Notes: a model not told the origin generated them from the letters alone. A stretch of DNA of 64,000 nucleotides from Dokdonella koreensis DS-123 (GCF_001632775.1 NZ_CP015249.1:186001-250000), one strand, 5' to 3'; numbered from the stretch's first letter, positions 34,048-43,651 are shown. Made by a program: numbers and translations.

Positions 34048-34635
34048 ATGAACCATCTCGCCCACGCCCTGCTCGCCGGTACCGATCCACAGCGCGTGCT
34101 CGGCAGCCTCATGGGTGATTTCGTGCGCGGCGCGATCGATCCCGCCCTGCCGGAGCCGGTCGGCGAAGGCATCGCCCAGCACCGTGCGATCGACCGCTAC
34201 ACCGACGCTCATCCGCAGGTCGTCGCCGCGCGCGCGCTGTTCGCGCCGCCGTTCCGGCGCTATGCCGGAATCCTGATCGACATCTGGTTCGACCACCTGC
34301 TGGCCGGCGACTTCGCGCGCTGGTCGGCCGAGCCGCTGCCGGACTTCAACGCGCGCATCCATCGCGTGCTGGCGGCCGGCGGCACGCACCTGCCGGAGGG
34401 CCTGCAGCGCTTCGCGCACTACCTGCGCCGCAACGACCTGCCGCTGCGCTATCGCGAACGGCCGATGATCGCGCAGGTGCTCGCCGGTGTCGGCAGCCGG
34501 CTGCGCCGCGACAATCCGCTGGCCGCCGGCCTCGACGCGATCGCACCGATCGAGCCGCAGCTGCAGGCCGCATTCGAGGCGTTCTTTCCGGACCTGATGA
34601 CCTTCGCGCGCCAGCCGCGCCGGTGGCGGAGCTGA
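34048..34635 (+). CDS. acpH: acyl carrier protein phosphodiesterase (AcpH)
   Basis: 195 residues. AcpH removes the 4'-phosphopantetheine group from holo-ACP; it belongs to the HD-like phosphodiesterase group. Family hallmarks are the start MNHLAHALLAG, GSLMGDFVRG, the IAQHRAIDRYTDAH motif with likely metal ligands, and YAGILIDIWFDHLLA. ATG at 34048 matches the family start; the frame is open to 34000. It diverges from the hydrolase-zapE pair (67 bp) and converges on amtB with a long hairpin between them. Confidence 0.93.
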   Translation: MNHLAHALLAGTDPQRVLGSLMGDFVRGAIDPALPEPVGEGIAQHRAIDRYTDAHPQVVAARALFAPPFRRYAGILIDIWFDHLLAGDFARWSAEPLPDFNARIHRVLAAGGTHLPEGLQRFAHYLRRNDLPLRYRERPMIAQVLAGVGSRLRRDNPLAAGLDAIAPIEPQLQAAFEAFFPDLMTFARQPRRWRS

Positions 34636-34656
34636 CACGCCACGGCGGAACAAGAA

Positions 34657-34688
34657 GGTGGCGGGTGCCGCTCCCGGCACCCGCCACC
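34657..34688. terminator. GC-rich perfect hairpin between acpH and amtB
   Basis: A 14-bp perfect stem (GGTGGCGGGTGCCG with CGGCACCCGCCACC) with loop CTCC lies midway between two convergent genes. No T-run. Probably a bidirectional transcript end; inference from position. Confidence 0.5.
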
Positions 34689-34700
34689 GACTCCCCGTAC

Positions 34701-36038
34701 TCAGCTTTCGTAGGCGGACTCGCCGTGACAGGTGATGTCCAGGCCTTCGCGTTCTTCCTCTTCGCTGACGCGCAGGCCGAAGACCAGCTTGGCGATCAGG
34801 AACGAGACCGCCGAGACGATGCCGATCCAGACGATCGTGACGACCACGCCCAGCGCCTGGATGCCGACCTGTGCCCCGATCGCGTAGTCCTCGCCGCCGG
34901 TGCCGCCGAGTGACGGCGCGGCGAACACGCCGGTCAGGATCGCGCCGACGATGCCGCCGATGCCGTGCACGCCGAACACGTCCAGGCTGTCGTCGGCGCC
35001 GAGCAGGCGCTTGAGGCCGGTGACGCCCCAGACGCAGATCATGCCGGCCGCCAGGCCGATCACGATCGCGCCGAACGGGCCGACCAGGCCCGCCGCCGGC
35101 GTGATGCCGACCAGGCCGGCGACCGCGCCCGAGGCGGCGCCGAGCGCCGACGGCTTGCCCTTGGTGATGCCCTCGACCAGCGACCAGGCCAGGACCGCCG
35201 CCGCCGTCGCGAACAGGGTGTTGATGAAGGCCAGGGCCGCGCCCGCCGTGGCTTCCAGGTTGGAGCCGGCGTTGAAGCCGAACCAGCCGACCCACAGCAG
35301 CGAGGCGCCGACCATCGTGAAGGTCACGTTGTGCGGCTTGATCGCCTCGCGGCCGAAGCCGGTGCGCTTGCCGACCAGGTACGCGCCGACCAGGCCGGCG
35401 ACGCCGGCATTGATGTGCACCACCGTGCCGCCGGCGAAGTCCAGCGCACCCTTCTCGAACAGGTAGCCTCCGGCCGCCCAGACCATGTGCGCCATCGGCA
35501 GGTAGCCGAACGTGAACCACAGGACCGAGAACAGCAGGGCCGCCGAGAACTTGATGCGTTCGGCGAACGCACCGACGATCAGTGCGCCGGTGATGCCGGC
35601 GAACGTCGACTGGAACGCGACGAACACGTACTCGGGCAGCTTGACGTTGTCGGTGAAGGTGTCGGCCAGCGACTGCAGCGTCACGCCGGACAGGAACACC
35701 TTGTCGAACGTGCCGATGAATGCGCCACCGCCGGCGAACGCCAGGCTGTAGCCGTAGACCGCCCACAGGATCACCAGCAGCGAGAACACGGTCAGTACCT
35801 GCATCAGCACCGAAAGCACGTTCTTGGCGCGCACCATGCCGCCGTAGAACAGCGCCAGGCCCGGCACCGTCATCAGCAGCACCAGCAAGGTGGAGGTCAG
35901 CATCCAGGCGACGTCGCCCTTGTCGACCACGGGCGTGGTTTCCTGGGCGCAGGCGAGGGAGGAGGCGCCGGCGAGGGCGAGCAGGGCCGCGCCGGCGAGG
36001 GGACGGTGCTTCCACCGTGTCGAGAGTCGATCGTTCAT
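34701..36038 (-). CDS. amtB: ammonium transporter AmtB
   Basis: 445-residue Amt/Mep/Rh-family inner-membrane ammonium channel. A signal-like first segment (AGAALLALAGASSLACA) is followed by eleven membrane helices. Family motifs include ALFYGGMVRAKNVLS, FAGITGALIVGAFAERI, GAAGGYLF-like WAAGGYLFEKG, VVHINAGVAGLVGA (conserved His) and DVFGVHGIGGIVGAI (second pore His). The cytoplasmic tail EREGLDITCHGESAYES is the usual PII-binding C-terminus. ATG at 36038 has AGGAAG upstream and lies 19 bp after the glnK stop; an ATG at 36068 would overlap glnK. Confidence 0.96.
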   Translation of the reverse strand: MNDRLSTRWKHRPLAGAALLALAGASSLACAQETTPVVDKGDVAWMLTSTLLVLLMTVPGLALFYGGMVRAKNVLSVLMQVLTVFSLLVILWAVYGYSLAFAGGGAFIGTFDKVFLSGVTLQSLADTFTDNVKLPEYVFVAFQSTFAGITGALIVGAFAERIKFSAALLFSVLWFTFGYLPMAHMVWAAGGYLFEKGALDFAGGTVVHINAGVAGLVGAYLVGKRTGFGREAIKPHNVTFTMVGASLLWVGWFGFNAGSNLEATAGAALAFINTLFATAAAVLAWSLVEGITKGKPSALGAASGAVAGLVGITPAAGLVGPFGAIVIGLAAGMICVWGVTGLKRLLGADDSLDVFGVHGIGGIVGAILTGVFAAPSLGGTGGEDYAIGAQVGIQALGVVVTIVWIGIVSAVSFLIAKLVFGLRVSEEEEREGLDITCHGESAYES

Positions 36039-36057
36039 GGCTTCCTCGCGATGGATG

Positions 36058-36423
<366 letters not shown>

Positions 36424-37176
36424 TCAGAACGACTTGGTCAGCGTGAGCACGCCGGTCTGCTTGCCCAGGTACTTTCCGTAGGCGTTGGTGTAGTAGTCCT
36501 TGTCCGCGTTGGTATCGACATACGCCGCCGCCAGCGAGAAGCCGTGGCCGAAGTCGTAGCCGATGCCGATCTTCCAGTCGGTGTAGTCCGCGCCGCGGGT
36601 GCCGTCGATCGTCTGCCGGCCGACATGGGCGTCCAGCGTCCAGACCTCCGCGAACGGCAGGCTGTAGTTGAGCTCGATGTAGTCGCTGTGCTTGGAGTCG
36701 GCCCAGCCGAAGGTGTTGGTCAGCGCGTAGGAGTACTTGAGCGTCAGGTCGGTCCAGCTGATCGCGGCATAGACCTCGGTGGTGTTCGGGCTGACGAAGC
36801 CGTCCGGGTAGCGGCCCGGGTAGAAATAGCGCAGCACGCCGACGTCGTAGCCGAAGTCGCTGTCGCCGAAACTGCTGGAAAACCCCGCGTAGGCGTCGAG
36901 CTCGACGCTGCTAGACACCTCGTCCGCCGCGTCGGACAGCCAGCTGACATTGCTTCCCCAGACGCCCGCGTAGAAGCCGCTGGCATGGTCGTACTGCACG
37001 CCGCCCTGCAGCGCCGGCTTGCGATTGGTCTGGGTCGTGCCGCGGAAGATGTAGTCACTGGTCAGTGCGAACGAGCCGCTGACCGGGAACGCATCGTCTT
37101 CCTGGGCCTGGGCCGAAACGGCCATGCAACACGCCAGCGGAACGGACGAGCAGAACGCGAGAAGTCGCTTTTTCAT
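36424..37176 (-). CDS. TorF-family outer-membrane porin
   Basis: 250 residues. A signal peptide (MKKRLLAFCSSVPLACCMAVSAQA) precedes a beta-barrel sequence of the TorF family (TIGR02001): the start VSGSFALTSDYIFRGTTQT is diagnostic, followed by alternating aromatic strands (GFYAGVWGSNVSWL, DVGVLRYFYPG, YEVYAAISW-like) and a C-terminal Phe. It is first in an operon with glnK and amtB, so it probably lets ammonium or other small nitrogen sources cross the outer membrane (inference). ATG at 37176 has AAGAGG upstream; an upstream frame extension lacks support. Confidence 0.92.
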   Translation of the reverse strand: MKKRLLAFCSSVPLACCMAVSAQAQEDDAFPVSGSFALTSDYIFRGTTQTNRKPALQGGVQYDHASGFYAGVWGSNVSWLSDAADEVSSSVELDAYAGFSSSFGDSDFGYDVGVLRYFYPGRYPDGFVSPNTTEVYAAISWTDLTLKYSYALTNTFGWADSKHSDYIELNYSLPFAEVWTLDAHVGRQTIDGTRGADYTDWKIGIGYDFGHGFSLAAAYVDTNADKDYYTNAYGKYLGKQTGVLTLTKSF

Positions 37177-37378
37177 GGACAGGCCTCTTGCTGTGTGCGG
37201 ACGAGGGTCAAGCCCTCTCGGCTCAGCAAGCGCTATGCCATGCATGTTGCGGCGCATCACGCGCCATTTATCAAGGATTTACATCGACGGACGGGCCGGA
37301 TTCGGCAGCGGCGCGCACCAGCGTGGTGCGCTGCGCAAACGGCCTTGCACAAGCGAAGGGCGGCGAAATCCGTGCCGG

Positions 37379-37408
37379 GAAAACGAAAACGCCGCCCGCA
37401 GGCGGCGT
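37379..37408 (-). terminator. rho-independent terminator of the cytochrome c gene
   Basis: Read on the minus strand, AACGCCGCC and GGCGGCGTT form a 9-bp stem (37387-37408) followed by a T-rich tail TTTTCGTTTTC. It lies 24 bp after the stop at 37432. Confidence 0.85.
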
Positions 37409-37431
37409 TCTACGGTGGCGCCGGGAGCGCG

Positions 37432-37962
37432 CTACTTGACCTGTTCGATCATCCACTCGACCGTGGCGCGGACCTGCTCGTCGGTCAGGGCCGGATTGCC
37501 GCCGCGCGCCGGCATCATGCCGCTGCTGCCGGTATAGCCTTCGATCGCGTGCTTGACCAGCGTATCGACCCCCTCGGCCAGTCGAGGACCCCAATGCGCC
37601 TTGTCCGTCAGCTTCGGCGCGCCACCGGCACCGGTGCCGTGGCAGCTCTGGCAGAGGTTGCCGAAGATCACGCTGCCGTCGGTGGTACCGCCGTAGGCCA
37701 CCTGGGACGCCGCCGCCTTGGCGGCGGCCTCCTGCGCGGCCAGCATCGCCGCCCGGCCGGTGTCACCGGCATAGACGGCGCCGACCGGTGCCAGGCGTGC
37801 CTGGACGATCTTGGCGTGCTCGGTATTGGCCGGCGAAGGATTGCCGGCATAGATGTGCAGGGCCAGGGCGATCAGGCCGATGGCGACGACCACCAGGAAG
37901 CCGATCAGCATCGAGAAATGCTTGAGGAAGGCCAGGTCGGTCTTGTTTACGGGATTGCTCAC
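37432..37962 (-). CDS. membrane-anchored c-type cytochrome, c5 family
   Basis: 176 residues. An uncleaved N-terminal helix (FSMLIGFLVVVAIGLIALAL) anchors a periplasmic linker and a single haem-c domain with the CQSCH haem site (NLCQSCHGTGAGG). A C-terminal MMPARGGNPALTDEQV segment supplies the likely axial Met. This is typical of cytochrome c5-like electron carriers in Xanthomonadales. GTG start with GAGGTGG upstream. It stands alone with its own terminator, between the porin-glnK-amtB operon and tRNA-Arg. Confidence 0.92.
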   Translation of the reverse strand: MSNPVNKTDLAFLKHFSMLIGFLVVVAIGLIALALHIYAGNPSPANTEHAKIVQARLAPVGAVYAGDTGRAAMLAAQEAAAKAAASQVAYGGTTDGSVIFGNLCQSCHGTGAGGAPKLTDKAHWGPRLAEGVDTLVKHAIEGYTGSSGMMPARGGNPALTDEQVRATVEWMIEQVK

Positions 37963-38231
37963 GAATCCACCTCGGTGGCGGGTAGCTTAAGCGGCTGCCG
38001 GCAACGGCCCGCATGACGATACAACCGGGAGCGACCCCCGCCCGGATCATTCAGCAGGCCAAAAAAGGACGCGGAAGTATAGCCAGCCTACCCTTGCCAC
38101 GAAAGGGCGCGAAGGTCGCAGGCGCATGGATCAATCCCGCGCGACACGCTATGATCGCTACCCCGCGGCGACTCCGGTCGCCCAGGCGACGTGCCTGTAC
38201 GGCAACATTCCGCGTCGCCGCCCGCAACAAC

Positions 38232-38308
38232 GCGCCCGTAGCTCAGCCGGATAGAGTAGTGGCTTCCGAAGCCATTGGTCGGGGGTTCGAATCCCTCCGG
38301 GCGCGCCA
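38232..38308 (+). tRNA. tRNA-Arg (anticodon CCG)
   Basis: 77-nt cloverleaf with encoded CCA. Acceptor GCGCCCG pairs with CGGGCGC, D-stem GCTC/GAGT, anticodon stem GTGGC/GCCAT with loop TTCCGAA (anticodon CCG, reads CGG), T-arm GGGGG-TTCGAAT-CCCTC. An IS3 element starts 60 bp downstream, so the tRNA marks the left edge of an accessory segment. Confidence 0.96.
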
Positions 38309-38395
38309 ATTTCCGCGGTTTCCCTTCACGTGTTGATGTTGTAGGCATAAATTGTCCTGCCGGACAGGTGACCTGCGTACGGATCTTGTAGCCAG

Positions 38396-39235
38396 TCAGG
38401 TGGTGAGTCCAGATTGAATGGTATCGGGTTCGTGCCACGCTTGGCGGATGCTGGCCGGGGTCTTGTAGCGATGCGCACTGTGCGGTCGCTGCTCGTTGTA
38501 GAACTTCCGCCAGCGCTCGATCAGCACCTTCGCTTCGGTACGGCTGCGGAACCATTCGCGGTTGAGCAACTCGTCGCGCAGCTTGCCGTTGAAGCTTTCG
38601 ACGAAACCGTTCTGCCATGGGCTGCCCGGTGCGATGAAGGCAGGGCCGATCGCTGCGTCGCGTAGCCAGCGCATCACCTTGGCCGAGGCGAACTCGGCGC
38701 CGTTGTCCGAACGCAAGAACGCCGGCTTTCCGTAGAGCCGCATCAGCCGAGACAGCGTCAGGATCACGTCCTGTGCCCGCAAGCTCGCCCCGACCTCGAT
38801 CGCCAAGCACTCACGGGTGTACTCGTCTATCACGCACAGCAGCTTCAACGCGCGGCCGTCGACCATCTGGTCGTGCACGAAGTCGTAGCTCCAGACAGCG
38901 TTGGGTCGCACGGCACCCGGTAGCCGAATGTCGCTGCCCGAACGTCGACGACGCGGCCGGCGCCGCGGAATGTTCAGACCCAGCGCGCGCCATTGCCGAC
39001 GCACGCGAGCCTCGCCGAGAGCCAGCCACGCCGCCATCCGCCGATATCCGAACCGCGGGACCTGCGGCGAGGCCGCCAGCAGCTTCTCGGCCACGGCCCG
39101 GTCCTTCTCAGGCTGCGTCAGTTCGTAGCTGCTGATGCGCCGGCTCAGGCCCAGATACCGGCACGCCTTGCGTTGCGAAACTCCCCGACGGACCAGCACC
39201 TGGGCCGACTCGCGCCGCGCCGACGGGGTCGTCAT
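38396..39235 (-). CDS. IS3-family transposase OrfB (DDE integrase core)
   Basis: 279 residues from the ATG overlapping the orfA stop (ATGA). It has an HTH_21-like start ([14 protein letters not shown]) and an rve-type catalytic core with the DDE residues in [15 protein letters not shown] and [16 protein letters not shown], followed by [16 protein letters not shown]. All three acidic residues are intact. In this family the active enzyme is normally an OrfAB fusion made by -1 frameshifting; an A7 run at the junction supports that here. Confidence 0.93.
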   Translation of the reverse strand: MTTPSARRESAQVLVRRGVSQRKACRYLGLSRRISSYELTQPEKDRAVAEKLLAASPQVPRFGYRRMAAWLALGEARVRRQWRALGLNIPRRRPRRRRSGSDIRLPGAVRPNAVWSYDFVHDQMVDGRALKLLCVIDEYTRECLAIEVGASLRAQDVILTLSRLMRLYGKPAFLRSDNGAEFASAKVMRWLRDAAIGPAFIAPGSPWQNGFVESFNGKLRDELLNREWFRSRTEAKVLIERWRKFYNEQRPHSAHRYKTPASIRQAWHEPDTIQSGLTT

Positions 39236-39495
39236 TTTTTTCCGACGATTTCCTTCATTCCGTCGATCACCAGCATCTGTTCGGCGACCAGGCGCTTCAG
39301 ACGGCTGTTTTCGGACTCGAGGTCCTTGAGACGCCGCGCGTCCGGCACGTCCATCCCGCCGAACTTGTTGCGCCAGCGGAAGAACGTCTGCTCGGTCAGG
39401 TTGTGCCTCTTGCACAGCGCCTTGATCGACATCACGCCGGCCTCGGCCTCGCGCAGGAGGCCAATGATCTGCTCGTCGGTAAAACGCTTCTTCAT
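39232..39495 (-). CDS. IS3-family transposase OrfA (helix-turn-helix)
   Basis: 87 residues. [20 protein letters not shown] and [22 protein letters not shown] form the HTH_Tnp_1 DNA-binding domain. A leucine-zipper-like helix ([19 protein letters not shown]) follows and ends in IVGKK. The gene ends in a run of seven A, then ATGA, where the stop overlaps the orfB start. This is the usual slippery site for -1 frameshifting to OrfAB. Confidence 0.93.
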   Translation of the reverse strand: MKKRFTDEQIIGLLREAEAGVMSIKALCKRHNLTEQTFFRWRNKFGGMDVPDARRLKDLESENSRLKRLVAEQMLVIDGMKEIVGKK

Positions 39496-39563
39496 GAGTT
39501 CTCCTTGCCTGTTGAGGGTAGAGAACTCACCAGCCGGATGGCTACACGATTCGTCTCAGGTCA

Positions 39564-39931
39564 GCTGCAACCGCGATGCGGAGGGCAACGTTTGCCACTC
39601 GCGTCGATAGCCCGAGTTGCGACGTAGGTACTCCCAAGCGAGCGCAGGCGGTCCTAACCGCAGGACGTAGAGATAGGCAGCGGAAGTCTCCCAGGGCGAG
39701 CAATCGTATTTTACGAGTATTTCAGCGTGCGTACGTCGAGACGCGTAATACGACAGTCAGACTCGATCAATGAAAGTACTGTGGACATTGATCGCAGGCA
39801 CGCGTGTACTCCTAAGCAACGCGCTTGCTGATGCACCCTCGAAGTCCGCACGCCAACAACTGCACCGCTAAACGGCTTAACTCTGCGCACCGACATGACC
39901 TTCCTTTTCCATCACACGCAGGTCGCTCCAG
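39564..39931. other. intergenic, no gene seen
   Basis: 368 bases between the IS3 right end and the stop of the next minus-strand gene, noticeably AT-richer than the surroundings. No open frame, RNA or clear terminator was recognised. It may be decayed DNA. Confidence 0.6.
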
Positions 39932-41143
39932 CTACTGGAGGTCGAATCCATCTTCGAATATCGGCTCACTCGCAGCCTGTCCGACTAGCCAGAAGACGGC
40001 TCCGTAGGCGGTCTGCCACGGAAGCCAATCCTCGAGACCGCAGGCAGGCGGCGACAGCGGCGTCCAGTCGAAACATCCGGGATAGCCTGAACCGCCACCA
40101 GGCTGCCGCCAGACAGGCGGGTTGAGATGGACCGGCGGCGGTTCGTCCGGCTCCAACACGTACTGAAGACCCCATCCGAATGCATACGCTGGCGAGTAGG
40201 CCTCAGCCCGAAATCTCGCTTGCAGCCAATAGTGGCCCGGCGGCAGCGTGCAAGGCGGCGTCAACACGGTTTCGATACGGTTTTCGTCTTGCGGCGGCTC
40301 CCAGTACGCGACCGAAAGCGTGGACTCCGGACACAACGGTTCAGTCCCCGGCAGCCCGCCCATGTCCGCCAGGAAGATAAATTCGATTGCGGGGAGCGAA
40401 GGCGGGGAGTAGAGCGACTTCGCCTCGATGCCGACTTTCTGGATGACCCACCCGGCGCCCTCGACCAGAAAGTCTTCCGCCATGTCCGACGTGTATTCCG
40501 GTGTCTTCGGGTAGGCCGTGGCAACCCTGAGCCAGAAGGACGGCATCGCCTCCCAGTCGTGCGGCTGCGCGTAGAGGATGTGATCGTCTCCGCCTACGCC
40601 GTTGAGCGGAAGCGTCGTCTCCACGCCCTCGGCGCTGACCGCGGTCAGTGTGCCCGACGTTGGCCCCGGTGTCGTCGGCGCGAACTTGATGCGGACGGAA
40701 CACGAAGCGCCCGGCTCCAGGGACTCGAATCCCTCGCAGGATCCGAACTGGTGCATCAACGGGAACGTCGGATCCGACTCGAAATGAAGCAGTGTCGCCG
40801 GAACGGAATCGCTGTCGTTGATCAGCACCGCCGTCAACAACCGGCCGCTCGACCCCGTATCCACGACGCCGAAGTCCATGTTCGCCTGTTCGAAGCGAAG
40901 CTCCGGAACTCCGCCGCGCGGACGTGCAGTCGCTGTGGCGTGGAATGGAATGCTCGGAGTGGAGGCCGCTTCCGGCGCCACCGCGCACGCGGTCGACGTG
41001 CAGGCCCGCATTTCCGCGACGGCACCGGCACCGGGAGCATATCCGGCTATGAGCAGCAAGCAGAGGGCCAGGAGCCGCTGGGCTCCGGAGGCGCCGGAAG
41101 TCAGTACGGATGCGTATGTGTTCGGGATGAAGCGGTTGTGCAC
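39932..41143 (-). CDS. secreted protein with choice-of-anchor D-like domain and IFEDGFD C-terminus
   Basis: 403 residues. GTG start with AAGGGGAG six bases upstream. Signal peptide core RLLALCLLLIAGYAPG with cleavage near AVA. Residues about 60-195 are an Ig-like choice-of-anchor D/ASPM-SPD-2-Hydin-type domain (MDFGVVDTGSSGRLL, LEPGASCSVRIKFAPTTPG, TLPLNGVGG). The C-terminal half (YAQPHDWEAMPSFWL, PPGHYWLQARF) is unrecognised. The last residues are SEPIFEDGFDLQ, the tag shared with proteins at 16.2, 18.5 and 63.6 kb. It lies 123 bp downstream of a wHTH/TPR regulator, between two insertion sequences. Function unknown. Confidence 0.83.
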   Translation of the reverse strand: MHNRFIPNTYASVLTSGASGAQRLLALCLLLIAGYAPGAGAVAEMRACTSTACAVAPEAASTPSIPFHATATARPRGGVPELRFEQANMDFGVVDTGSSGRLLTAVLINDSDSVPATLLHFESDPTFPLMHQFGSCEGFESLEPGASCSVRIKFAPTTPGPTSGTLTAVSAEGVETTLPLNGVGGDDHILYAQPHDWEAMPSFWLRVATAYPKTPEYTSDMAEDFLVEGAGWVIQKVGIEAKSLYSPPSLPAIEFIFLADMGGLPGTEPLCPESTLSVAYWEPPQDENRIETVLTPPCTLPPGHYWLQARFRAEAYSPAYAFGWGLQYVLEPDEPPPVHLNPPVWRQPGGGSGYPGCFDWTPLSPPACGLEDWLPWQTAYGAVFWLVGQAASEPIFEDGFDLQ

Positions 41144-41266
41144 GAGACTCCCCTTTTGGTCGGACGGAACAGCCGGAGAGCGTCAACGAAACGAAGCGGG
41201 GTCGTATTCGCGTTCACTCATCGAACACTCCATGAACGCTATCGCTTTACTTTCTCTTTCGTGGAA

Positions 41267-43651
41267 TCAATGGGTTGGGGACACGATTCCAGCGATGCGC
41301 GGTCCATTGTCTGTTGGAGGCGAAACGATCTCCGCCGGAATGGCCCGTTCGCCGGCAAGCGCCCGCGCCTGTTGCAGAGCAGTTTGCCAGTCCCCGTGTC
41401 GGCCAAGTGCGTGGTACAGCCGCGCGACCAGCAGCGCGCAGCGATAGTCGTTTGCGGCGTACCGCGAAACCGAGCCGATCACCGTGACCGCACGATCCAG
41501 CTCGCGCCATGCGAGCAGGCGTGGAGCGTAGGAGTCGGCGACTTCAGCGATGTACGCCGGAACGCCAGTTTGCAGCGCCTCGCGCAGCGCGGTCTCTTCC
41601 GATTGTCGAGCCATTTCTCGGCGTCCTTCCCGGTCGGCGCGCTCGGCTTCCGCCAGTGTAGCGTGCAGCCGCGCGATCGTTACGCCACTCGTACGCGCCC
41701 ATTCCGAAAACCGCTGCGTTTCGCTCGCGGCCTCGGCGTCGCGGCCGAGCCCGGTCAGTGCACGGACGACGGTCAGCCAGGCGAGTGCGCGGGCCGGCAC
41801 GTCGTCCGGAAGCGTAAGTCTTTCGATCGCACGCTTCGACATGGCCGACGCGGAGTCAACCCTTCCTTCCGTAAAGTCGAACAACGCATGCTCGCTCCAG
41901 ACCTCGAACGAAAAGTTGGAAGGATCCTCGTCGGATTCGCTTCCCTGCGTGAGGGCATCAAATGTCATGCGTGCCTCGGCCATGCGTCCGCTCGCGGCGA
42001 GGGTGCGCGCCCATTCCAGCAGGAAAGAGCGTTTTACCCTCGGGCTCTGCAGCTCGCCGAGGTGCGGCAGCCAGTGTACGCCGATCGCGTAGGCCCGAGC
42101 AGGCGCGAGCAGCGCCAGCTCGACGCGCATCTTCAAGGCATTCGCACCGAACAATTCATGGCGAGAGCCGAGCTGTTCGAAGCGGGTGGCCGCGCGCTCC
42201 AGCATTGGCTGTGCGGCTGCGTACCGGTCGTAGCGGATCTCGAGCACCGCTTCGTTCATCTCGATCGTCGCAAGCGCGACGGCGTCGCCCACAATTCCGT
42301 ACGCGACGCGCGCCCGCGCGAATTCGGCGCCGGCATGGTCGTAGTCGCCGCCCAACGCGTACGCGATGCCACGCCCTGTGTGTGCGCGACCGAGTTCGAC
42401 CGGGTCGCTCTCGTTCGCAAGCAGCGTCAGGGATTCGTTGAACCGGCGTTTCGCCAGATCCGGCCGGTCCGAATAAAGCGCAATGACGCCAAGGTCGTTG
42501 AGCACTCCCGCACGCCGTCGAGGATGAGATTCGGTCCCGATTTCGTCGAGCAGCACCTCGAGGCGTTCGTTCGCTGCTCCCAGCCGGCCGGAGCGGTACT
42601 CCGCTTGTGCGAGTCGGCGACGCAACTCAGGCGACCGCTGCAGTTCCGTTGGCGCGGATTCCAGGATGCGTTGCGCAGCTTCCAGCTCGTTGTTGAACAG
42701 CGCGGACCTTGCTCGTGCGAGCAACTCGGCGAGCGGCCGTGAGGACAACTCGTCGGGTGATTGCGGTACCGGCCTGCCCAAGGTGGCGAGAAGCTTGTCC
42801 GCCGCATTCTGCGCCGCAATGGTAACTTCGTCCGCGTGCGCTTCCACGGTCCGCTCGGTGCCCTGCATGGACGTCAGCGTCAGGCGGACCGTCCATTCCG
42901 TTTCCACCAGGGTGGCGTTTACTACGACGACCTGCCGCACGCCGGTCGCGTCGCGTACGGCTTCAGCGGCATGGGCCAGATCGCGCACAAGCGCAACCAC
43001 GTTCTCGCTGGGCACGACCGGCTGGCCGGCGCCGCGCAAACGTTCGGCGATCAGATCCATGACACCGAGCCTCACCCAGCTCCACGATCCGTCTGCCTGC
43101 ACTTCGATTGGAAGCACTGCCATGGCCTCGGAGGCCTGAACGAGTGGGTCCGGAATCCTGACGGTGGAGGGTGAACGGACGTGCTGCACGGCCAACGCGA
43201 TCACGGCTGCGACCATTGGAACGAGCAGGACCGGCAATACCCGGCGAAACCGCTCGAAGTTGCGGAAACGCGGACGTGGGGAGGAAACGGGCGGACGCAT
43301 TGTGCGAGCCGCCTCGCTTTCAATGACGATCGTGTCCTCGGCCACGTCTCCAACCCATCGGTAACCGAAGCGCGGCAGAGTACGGATCATGTCCTGGTCG
43401 TCGCCGCTGCCACCCAGTATTCGCCGGGCCTTTATCACGAGCTGACCGAGCATCGCGTAAGTGACTTCGGCGCGACCCCAAACAGCGGCTATCAGCTCAT
43501 CGCGCCCAACCGCGCGATCGCGATGCTCGATCAGGTACGCGATGCAGTCGAATACCTTCACGGAGGGCGCCAGCAACTCGCCCGCACGATCGAGTTCGCG
43601 CCGAGCGAGATCAATACGGAAGTCGCTAAAGCTGTAGGCGGTGTGTTGCAT
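41267..43651 (-). CDS. CadC-like winged-helix / single-TM / TPR regulator (second copy)
   Basis: 794 residues, a paralogue of the 793-residue protein at 21710-24091. The winged helix (about 1-100) shares long identical stretches (YLIEHRDRAVGRDELIAAV, IRTLPRFGY). One transmembrane helix lies at about 145-168 (VLLVPMVAAVIALAV). The C-terminal TolB-like plus TPR-type helical part is much more diverged. ATG at 43651 (MQHTAYSFSDFR) aligns with the paralogue's start; an ATG at 43696 would add 15 residues. It is followed by a tagged secreted protein gene, as its paralogue is, and is flanked by IS3 and IS481 elements. Probably regulates that neighbour (inference). Confidence 0.87.
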   Translation of the reverse strand: MQHTAYSFSDFRIDLARRELDRAGELLAPSVKVFDCIAYLIEHRDRAVGRDELIAAVWGRAEVTYAMLGQLVIKARRILGGSGDDQDMIRTLPRFGYRWVGDVAEDTIVIESEAARTMRPPVSSPRPRFRNFERFRRVLPVLLVPMVAAVIALAVQHVRSPSTVRIPDPLVQASEAMAVLPIEVQADGSWSWVRLGVMDLIAERLRGAGQPVVPSENVVALVRDLAHAAEAVRDATGVRQVVVVNATLVETEWTVRLTLTSMQGTERTVEAHADEVTIAAQNAADKLLATLGRPVPQSPDELSSRPLAELLARARSALFNNELEAAQRILESAPTELQRSPELRRRLAQAEYRSGRLGAANERLEVLLDEIGTESHPRRRAGVLNDLGVIALYSDRPDLAKRRFNESLTLLANESDPVELGRAHTGRGIAYALGGDYDHAGAEFARARVAYGIVGDAVALATIEMNEAVLEIRYDRYAAAQPMLERAATRFEQLGSRHELFGANALKMRVELALLAPARAYAIGVHWLPHLGELQSPRVKRSFLLEWARTLAASGRMAEARMTFDALTQGSESDEDPSNFSFEVWSEHALFDFTEGRVDSASAMSKRAIERLTLPDDVPARALAWLTVVRALTGLGRDAEAASETQRFSEWARTSGVTIARLHATLAEAERADREGRREMARQSEETALREALQTGVPAYIAEVADSYAPRLLAWRELDRAVTVIGSVSRYAANDYRCALLVARLYHALGRHGDWQTALQQARALAGERAIPAEIVSPPTDNGPRIAGIVSPTH

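Larger units (their letters stand above)
38369..39563 (-). mobile_element. IS3-family (IS407-group-like) insertion sequence
   Basis: About 1195 bp. The ends are imperfect inverted repeats: the left reads TGACCTGCGTACGGATCTTG and, reading inward, the right gives TGACCTGAGACGAATCGTG; both continue with TGTAGCC and GGTGAGT blocks (about 40 bp). The element therefore starts TG and ends CA as expected. It encodes orfA and orfB. Flanking four bases (CAGG on the left, GCTG on the right) do not match, so no target duplication is seen. Confidence 0.88.

Noticed and set aside
33265-36015. A 916-codon minus-strand frame spanning amtB and the hydrolase
   Set aside because: Arg/Gly-rich product with no family; it overlaps two well-supported genes in another frame.
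40725-40735. An 11-base match to the tRNA-Arg T-arm (TCGAATCCCTC) as a possible attachment site
   Set aside because: It lies inside the coding sequence of the tagged protein, is short, and no integrase gene is nearby.
40127-42742. An 871-codon plus-strand frame across the tagged protein and the second regulator
   Set aside because: Arg-rich, no domain, antisense to two supported genes.
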